A stretch of DNA of 64,000 bases from the NCBI GenBank assembly GCA_964036295.1, contig OZ038471.1, forward strand, positions 13,968,184 to 14,032,183, in the 5' to 3' direction. A program made the translations under genes and the position numbers. This stretch comes from Plumapathes pennacea (lineage: Eukaryota > Cnidaria > Anthozoa > Antipatharia > Myriopathidae). Within the stretch, counting starts at the first letter, position 1; the number at the start of each line of letters is the position of its first letter. Under the pieces are notes generated by a model that did no database searches, was not told where the DNA came from, and saw nothing but the letters and a program-made list of their open reading frames with translations. This document shows, one piece after another, positions 37,301 to 46,300 of this stretch.

Positions 37301-40300
37301 TTTTAGCCAGAAACGGAGACCTGGCACAATCTAGATCATTCCTCTGTACTACGTTTTCATCAGAGTTATAGTGGTGATTTTTTTTTTCTAAAAATATAGT
37401 TCCCGTTTGAAGAGCATTTCAAAATAGTTGAGCGGGCACATTTACTATTAACGACTTATTGCTTTGTAGGAAACGTTTGGGCCCAAGCAATGTGACAATC
37501 AACTTACCGAAGGGTACAATCCAGATTCCTTTTTTTTTAGCTTGTGCACCTCTAGAGACCTCTGTAGAAAAAAAAGCATTATGACATGCATAATAAATCC
37601 GAATAACACTGAAACAATGAAATAGGTCAGTAGTACAGTACTTACACATATAATAACACAGTACCTACATTATCAAACTATGCAGAGCATGGCCAAATTA
37701 GTCAGAATATAACCATAGAAGTGTACAATTTTGACCGACATATCATTCTAACCTTAAACATAGATCTACACTTTACGCAAGTCCTTACCGGTAGTTTTGG
37801 TTGAAGTTCTGGTCACTACTGGATCGGTTGTGTTTTTGCCCACTGGCTGCTAAAATAATAAATAATAAATAATTATAAAAAAAAAGGTATAACTTTGTTT
37901 TGCGGATATATTGTTACAATAGCTGTGCATTATTTCTTTGGGCACCTTTTAGCTTTAATTTCATCAACAACAGTCATAACCGACCTAAAATACTTTAATT
38001 GTTGTGAGTTACTTCTTAGTAAAAAGGGAACTAATCTGAGCGCATGTTATATAATTTCTATCTTGTATTTAACTTTTAACGGCCTACATAAAATACGTTA
38101 TATTGTGCACGCAGCCTATAGTTCAGTATCCAAACGTGAGATTGTGATGAACGACTCAAATCAAGCTTTAAAAGAGCTGACGCACTAAAATTGTTTTGCT
38201 TCAGAGAATTTTAGAACGGGGAAAATCTATGTTTAAATCAAAAATCGAAAGGTGTATTTTGAATTGTTTAAATTAACTTAAAGTAATGCGTTTATTTCTA
38301 ATTAGAAATGCAATATTATCGCAGATATCTCCTCGCTCTGTAGTGGGTTTTCGGAAAGCGGGGTTTTTGTTTATTTTCCGCTTGGAGATAATTTTAAAAT
38401 CTTTTTATACAAGTCATGGTTATAGCGACGTCACCAGTCGTCCGCCTAAAAATATCTTTGTCGCACGGCAGTCTGGTTTAGTTCAAACAACGTGCACAGT
38501 CTGCAAGTTTTCGTAAACACTAACTGATCTCCGAAATTCGCTGAGACTACACGCAACTACAGAATACTCCCGAGACTTGAAAGCCATAAGGCGCAACTAG
38601 AATTGTGACTCGATCAGTTTTGCACAGTCAGCAAAGTCGATCTTCGACACAGAAATTTTTATGAATTTTAAGAAAAACCGCGATTGCTATATCCTAACCA
38701 CATTATTACGTGTATGTTTCTTTGTTTGTTGTTTGTTTTTACTTTATCAAATTAATACGCTTCTTTGACTCTAACAAATTTAGAACTGAAAGCGAGATTC
38801 CTTAAAGGAGAACTGTATACAAAAAAGGACCAATTTTTAAAAGTGGGAATGATCGAATTCCCAAATAACTTAATTTTTGCATGTTGCGGTTTCCGACTTT
38901 TTTATGTTGGGCCCTAGGCCCCAGCATATAATTGTTTTCACCCAAAAACCACAGCGTAGGTATCATGGAAATTGGTAAAAGAAGTCCCCCATCTAGGATT
39001 TTGAAGATTGATTGACATGTAAGCAAAAATACCATATTTTGATTGAATAATGTTCACGTGCATGTGGCGTGGAAGCCTTTCTTTTCTTGGCTGAGTTTCA
39101 AAGTACGTAACGTGAGATTTTTTTTTGACGTGTTCCATTGTATTGTGCGTCGTCATCTTGTCAAAACTTGGATTCTGAAAACTACAATCTTGTTATTGTA
39201 AAATTGAAATTTGCCACGGTGATTGCTCGATTTCCACCGACTGTATTTTGCTATTCCTTTCTGAAGAAGTGTCTGCTTTTTAACACAATACTGGCGTCTG
39301 GGATTGTGTTCAGGTCGGCCAGTCAATGCCTTAAAAAGAATTCTTTTCACGGCTAGCAAGCTTGGCTCCCATACACTAGCAAAATATCAGGGCAGTTTAC
39401 AGCCGTCCGTCGATCTGCTTGGCCTTGTATTTGCATCTTGTTGTACAAAATCACTTCCGTTCGTACTCTACCGCTTGTCACCAAAAAATTGACGGTTAAC
39501 AGTTGAGCTGCCGAGTAACCTCGCCGGACGCTCGTACACGAGACTGACTGACAGAGAACATTAAATTTCGTGATGGCGATCCGCTTGGAGTTTCCAAATA
39601 AGGTGATACTACTGCATCAGCGTCGTGATTATTACCCTCACTTACGCTCGGGGATTATATGGCACAGATGTAGTTCGCACGCTTTGATTTTTTGGTTAGT
39701 TTACAGACACATAACTTACTTTATTATATGGCACTGATACTACGCACGCTACGATTGGTTAATTTACCGGTCCATACTTTCCTGTACGGACCGCAAATTG
39801 ATTTTACGCACGTTCTGATTGGTCAATTTTACCGGTCCATAACTTACTGTACGGACCGCAAAATCAGTTTGCACATGTGGATCGCAAATGATTACTCGAA
39901 AAGTTTCTAAACGTTTCTCATAAAAGGCCCAGAAGTGCAATGGGAAGTTTAAACGTTCCGGATACTCACTGTTAAGTTATGATGATCGGGGAAAGCTTAC
40001 AATCTTGGAAAATGACCGTTACGAAGAAGGAAAACATCCGAGGAAAAAATTGCTTGCGACCTCAGCCGTCATTGACAACAACCGCTGCAGAGTATGGAGG
40101 GTTGTTTCACCTCTGTGTTAAAATTTGCACGCTTGCCAGGAAGAAAGTGGAAAGCGAGCAATCACCGTGAACAGTTATGACTAAAACCGTGCAAGAATCA
40201 AGTTTTGTAGACATGTTTGCTCGTCATGGCACACTGTGAAGACTGTAAATAATTTTTTCACAATGCACGAGAACTCTGTATTTCGAAATCACTGACTGGG

Positions 40301-43300
40301 ACAAAAACGCCCTGGTGATTTGAGGACGTTTATTTTGCTGGAAGAAACCTAAACGCTCCACGAGGAGGCAGGAAAATTAAGCGGTGAGTTTTGAATAATA
40401 TAACTTTCAACGATTTGTCGGTCGCAGTTTGTGATGAAATGATTTTCTTTTTGTGCCATTTTGACTTCTACATTAATGTTCGTGTAAGAAACTTATTCAA
40501 AAGAATAAAAAATACTCTGAGTTACAAAGCAGTTTCTTCTGGAAAGAGATAAGACTGCAGTTTTTTTTAAATCTTTAGTGAGCGAGCAAGGGCGAGTTCG
40601 AGTCGTTCACCGAATAAAGTTCACTGCAGTGTCGTTGTTTGACACACGCCATTGGCCATTTCATTCAGCTCAGAACAAATTAGTATTTATCGAGGCAGTT
40701 GGTTCGACAGACGCTTATTTTCTTTCAAGACCTTCAAATCGGTAGAATTGTAAGCTGTTAACTGAATTTGTTGTGAAAACAAACGTGCGTTATTCATGCC
40801 TGATCGCGATTGAGGTTGTTGAATGAACGAGACGAGTACTCGTTGGGGCCTTGTTTTGTGTTTGCCGAAAGACCTAAAGCCATATAATAAATATCTTATT
40901 AACCTCGTTTGCTTGGTCCGTACCGTAAGTTATGGATCCTCGTTTTTTTCGTCGCCTTATGGCCCTCGCGCGAAGCGCGCTCGGGCCATAAGGCGACGAA
41001 AAAAACTCGGTCCATAACTTACTGTACGGACCGCGCGCTCGGTTAATAAGATCTATTTATTATATGGCACTGATACTACGCACGCTACGATTGGTTAATT
41101 TACCGGTCCATACTTTCCTGTACGGACCGCAAATTGATTTTACGCACGTTCTGATTGGTCAATTTTACCGGTCCATAACTTACTGTACGGACCGAAACCG
41201 CAAAATCAGTTTGCACATGTGGATCGCAAATGATTACTCGAAAAGTTGCTAAACGTTTGTCCTAAAAGGCCCAGAAGTGCAATGGGAAGTTTGAACGTTC
41301 CGGATACTCACTGTTAAGTTATGATGATCGGGGAAAGTTTACAATCTTGGAAAATGACCGTTACGAAGAAAGAAAACGTCCGAGGAAAAAATTGCTTGCG
41401 ACCTCAGCCGTCATTGACAACAAGTGCTGCAGAGTATGGAGGGTTGTTTCACCCCTGTGTTAAAATTTGCACACTTGCCAGGAAGAAAGTGGAAAGCGAA
41501 CAATCACCGTGAACAGTTATGACTAAAACCGTGCAAGAATCAAGTTTTGCAGACATGTTTGCTCGTCATGGCGCACTGTGAAGACTGTAAATAAATTTTT
41601 CACAATGTACGAGAACTCTGTATTTCGAAATCACTGACTGGGACAAAAACGCCGTGGTGATTTGAGGACGTTTATTTTGCTGGAAGAAACCTAAACGCTC
41701 CACGAGGAGGCAGGAAAATTAAGCGGTGAGTTTTGAATAATATAACTTTCAACGATGTGTCGGTCGCAGTTTGTGATGAAATGATTTTCTTTTAGTGCCA
41801 TTTTGCCTTCTACATTATTGTACGTGTAAGAAACTTATTCAAAAGAATAAAATATACTCTGAGTTACAAAGCAGTTTCTTCTGGAAAGAGATAAGACTGC
41901 AGTTTTTTTAAATCTTTAGTGAGCGAGCAAGGGCGAGTTCGAGTCGTTCACCGAATAAAGTTCACTGCAGTGTCGTTGTTTGACATACGCTATGGGCCAT
42001 TTCATTCAGCTCAGAACAAATTAGTATTTATCTAGGCAGTTGGTTCGACAGACGCTTATTTTCTTTCAAGATTTTCAAATCGGCAGAATTGTAAGCTGTT
42101 AACTGAATTTGTTGTGAAAACAAACGTGCGTAATTCATGCCTGATCGCGATTGATGTTGTTGAATGAACAAGACGAGTACACGTTGGGGCCTTGTTTTAT
42201 GTTTGCCGAAAGATCTAAAGCCATATAATAAATATCTTATTAACCTCGTTTGCTTGGTCCGTACCGTAAGTTATGGATCCTCGTTTTTTTCGTCGCCTTA
42301 TGGCCCTCGCGCGAAGCGCGCTCGGGCCATAAGGCGACGAAAAAAACTCCGTCCATAACTTACTGTACGGACCGCGCGCTCGGTTAATAAGATCTATGTA
42401 CGGACCGCAAAATTAGTTCTTAATTGCTTAATGTTTGTCGCTGAAGGCCAAGTGCAATGAAAGTTTAAACGTTCCGGATATTAAGTTACGACGATCGGGG
42501 AAAGCCTGCAATCTCAGGAAATGACCGTTTCGAAGACGGAAAACATCCGAGGAAAAATTTGTTTCCGAGCTCGCGAAGGCGACCTCAGCCGTCACGACAA
42601 GTCCGGCAGATCTATGGAGAGTTGTTTCACCCCTGTGTTAAAATTCACAAACTTTTCCAGGAAGAAAAGACAAAGGTCAATGTAGAAAACAAAGAATTAC
42701 CGTGAACACTTGAAAACCGCGCATGAATCAACTTTTGCAGATATATTTGCTCGTTATGGCGCTCTGTCACTTAATTATTATTTTCACAGCGCACGAGAAC
42801 TGCTGTATATTTCGAAATCACTGAAGACAAAGACGTTGTGATTTGAAGCTGTTTACTTCGCTGGAAGAAACCCAAAACGTTTTACGAGGAGGCAACAAAA
42901 TTAGTCGGTGAGTCTTAAAAAATATAACTTTCAACGATGTGGCGGCCGCAATGTGTGATGAAATTATTTCCCTAGTGTCGTTTTGTCTTCTACATTCTTG
43001 AAATCAATGTATGACAAAATTCTTTAAAAAAGTAAAAACCTATTTTTGAGATTCAAGCAGTTTCTTCAGGTTGTAGCTTTTAAAAGTTACGGACTAAAAG
43101 GAGGGATCAAAAAAATGTACAATTTCCAAGGAACGTAAGGTACAAGAGAACAATTATGTAAACACTGTCCTACTTACCGCTTTGGATTTCACTGCTGTTT
43201 GTGATGGAAATCCAAATCCCATACCAGAAACCTCTTCTGTGTGCAGTTCTTGAGCGCCTACCACTGTAGATCAGTTAAAGAATACCTTACTTAGAATTTA

Positions 43301-46300
43301 AATGCCTAAGAAGAATGTTCAAAATTTGATCCATGCACTTAGCTTATATTTAGTTATCGAGTTTTGTCTCCTTACTATAACGAACCGTATAAAATGTTGC
43401 AGGAATGAATCAAACGAATGTTAGTTACTAACCACTTCCTTTGTTTGTCACCGGCTCGAGGCTCTCGTAATGGTTTTCTGCCAGCAGTCCTAACAGAATG
43501 GGTGCAGCATGTGAATCACCAGTTTCGATAATCACGTGGTGGTTATCAGAATCGGTACTCAGGACCACTCTGATAGGTCTGTCCAGTGCATGGGAAAGCG
43601 CAGCGAGTACCAGGTCGTCGCCCCACTGACCATCCATAGACATCCGATTCAAATATCCTTCCAGATCCATTCCCTCCACAAAGTTTGACAAATCATCATG
43701 CGACAGCTTCGTGATGAAAAAAATAAATTTCAAAACAAAATTTGATCTGACAAAGGATGACATTTCCAGGCTATGAATGATGGAATAAGTACTCACTCCA
43801 AATGACTGGTTCCGAAGTGTTTGGACTGCCTTTAGTCGCAATTCACGATGCGATCTTTTTGCCATTCCCAGCCTTTGAAGTTGGTCCGATACCGCATGGA
43901 ACAGACAGTTTCCATCATCAGTTGCTATCCCTAATTGGCGAAGTTGTAGTCCGTCTTCACAGATGTGCCTGTCTAGACGGATCCGATGTTCCTGGAGAGT
44001 GATATTCTCAGCAATTGAACGCTGTCTTGTTTCTTCCATGTCTAGCAGGAAACGATGATATGCTACAGGACCTAGAAAACGAAAGGGTGGACATTGTCAT
44101 GATCGGTCATAATTGGTCAAATATATTAACGAAAGCTTTAATAAATTGTTTTGTCTGGATTTGACAGAGATATAGAGGATATTACATGGCCGTGCGGATA
44201 CGAATTTTATCTTCTAGTGTGGATAATATCTCTCACGAGTGAGCGCAGCGTTCTGTTTATTATACAGATATCGATAAAATATCCAGAAAATGACGTATCT
44301 CATAACCTTTATTTCCTGTCAGAACTTGCTGTGTTCAAACATTGCGCGCATAGTGAACATATCATTGTTATCTCTCGCGTGTGAAGATATCGCGCGTAAT
44401 ATATCTTTTGCAATTTCGATAGACCCTTACCGGTGTCTCCAGTTGAAGTTCTGCTTATTAATGGATCGGTTGTGTTCTTTGACACTGGCTTCTAAAATAA
44501 GGTTAAAGAATACAACAACATAAGCCCTCGGACGTACACAGAAGCCACACTCTTTGCAACTATATTTGATATTCCAAATCACAAGCAAGTCATTTATTAT
44601 TTTACCACTGCAACTGCATGGGTTTGATTTTTGAATAACATGTTATGCAAAGACGACAATAACAATAAACAATGTTTGTTGTAATGAAAGAAACATAAAC
44701 TGTATTTGGCATTTACTGAACTCGACGGTTTCGACAGTACTTTTTAAATAAAAGGGGAATTACTTTAAGGATTTCGTAATCCTTGGTTTTGAGCAATAAT
44801 GGAGGATGGATCAAATCCGGACAAGAGTACCAACTGCTCTGCCAAATGATAGAAGAAGACAACGATTTACGCCATGTTCATAACGAAAATTTTATCCAAA
44901 AACCAACGTAAACGGGTATGACCACTGATTAAAGGACCACGATATTTACTATTTCAAAACACTGAACCATACATGGAGGTTCTTCGAATTGTATCCGAAA
45001 AACTAGTGAAATAATAGAAGCACTTTATGTAACGATTTACCTCAAGCTCTTCCGAGACATCTGTTGCATTTGGCCGCTGAACGGGATCATAGCAAAGCAT
45101 TCTTGCAATCAGTGACTTGGTCCAGATGGTCTCCTGAGAAAAGTCGCCGTCTTCAAGACTTGGAGGTTGGTTGGCGCTACATATGTTGGTTTGGCATTTC
45201 TTCAGATCTTTTACTGGGCCAAAAAGATGATGCCCGTTTGAAATGACGTAGTAAAATACACATCCTAGCGAAAACAAGTCAGCTTTGGTTGTTATTCGTG
45301 CTTCTGGTTTATAAAGTTCAGGAGCAATGTAGCCGTAGGTTCCAGGTGGGCTTCCAACCACAGTTGACGCTGAGTGTACATTCTTTGCAATATTGCAGTC
45401 AGCAAGAACAAACCGCGGTTGTTCTGAGCGCGACAATAGAATGTTGTCTGGATTAATGTCCCGGTGACATATGTTGCGATCGTGTAGGTACGCAACAGCT
45501 CCAATGATTTCCCTCAGACACCTGAGCCCGTCAAGACTACTGTCCTTTCTGTGAAAGTTGTTCTGCTTTACACAGTCTGTCAATCTTTTTTCACAGAGCT
45601 CTAACGCCAAGTAGACAAACTCTTTTTCTTCCTCCACTTCAAAGCACCTAATAACGTTGGGATGATCCAGTTTCTTTAATTTTTCTGCTTCATCTTTGAC
45701 ATAGTTTCCTTCGTCCGACCCTTTGTACATCTTCTTCACAGCTACCCTCTTTCCCGAGAATGTTCCTTCGTAGACTCTACCTTGGGATCCCACGCCAAGT
45801 AAATCTTTTTCACAGTATTTTATGCATTTTATCTGGACCTGCAAGAAGAGTAAGTGGGTACTTTAAAATAGGGGAAACCTGAGCCTAGTCACGTCTTGTC
45901 TGATTATACATGACTGGTCCCACGCAGCCGTGCACCTTGCTCGCTCCAGTCCCCGGGCATTGGTCGGAAGAGAAAGAAGGGACTGCATTTGCACAATATA
46001 GTACTATACTTTATCTATTTAGTTTAACTGTCTTCGCTGATCTTGCAACTGCTGACCGTTAGATTTAATGAAGTAATGTTTTTGCGTTTTGCACGGACAA
46101 ATCTTTTAGAATAAAAACGTTCCAGATGTCACCAGTCCAACAAAATTTGATCCAATCGAATTTAGGAATTATACGGAAGTTAAAACTGAGCTTAACTAAT
46201 GTGTTTGCTGTACGCGGTAACTAAACGGCCATTTTGAATAGCTCAGCTAATTTTCCCGCGTTAAATGTCGCTGCGCAATGCGTTCGTCAATTTTGTCAGA

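Noticed and set aside
39979-42358. Pairs of conserved short open frames (starting near 39979/41321 and 40823/42164)
   Set aside because: They are conserved only because the 1.34-kb segment is duplicated; the third copy has lost them and one crosses the palindrome.
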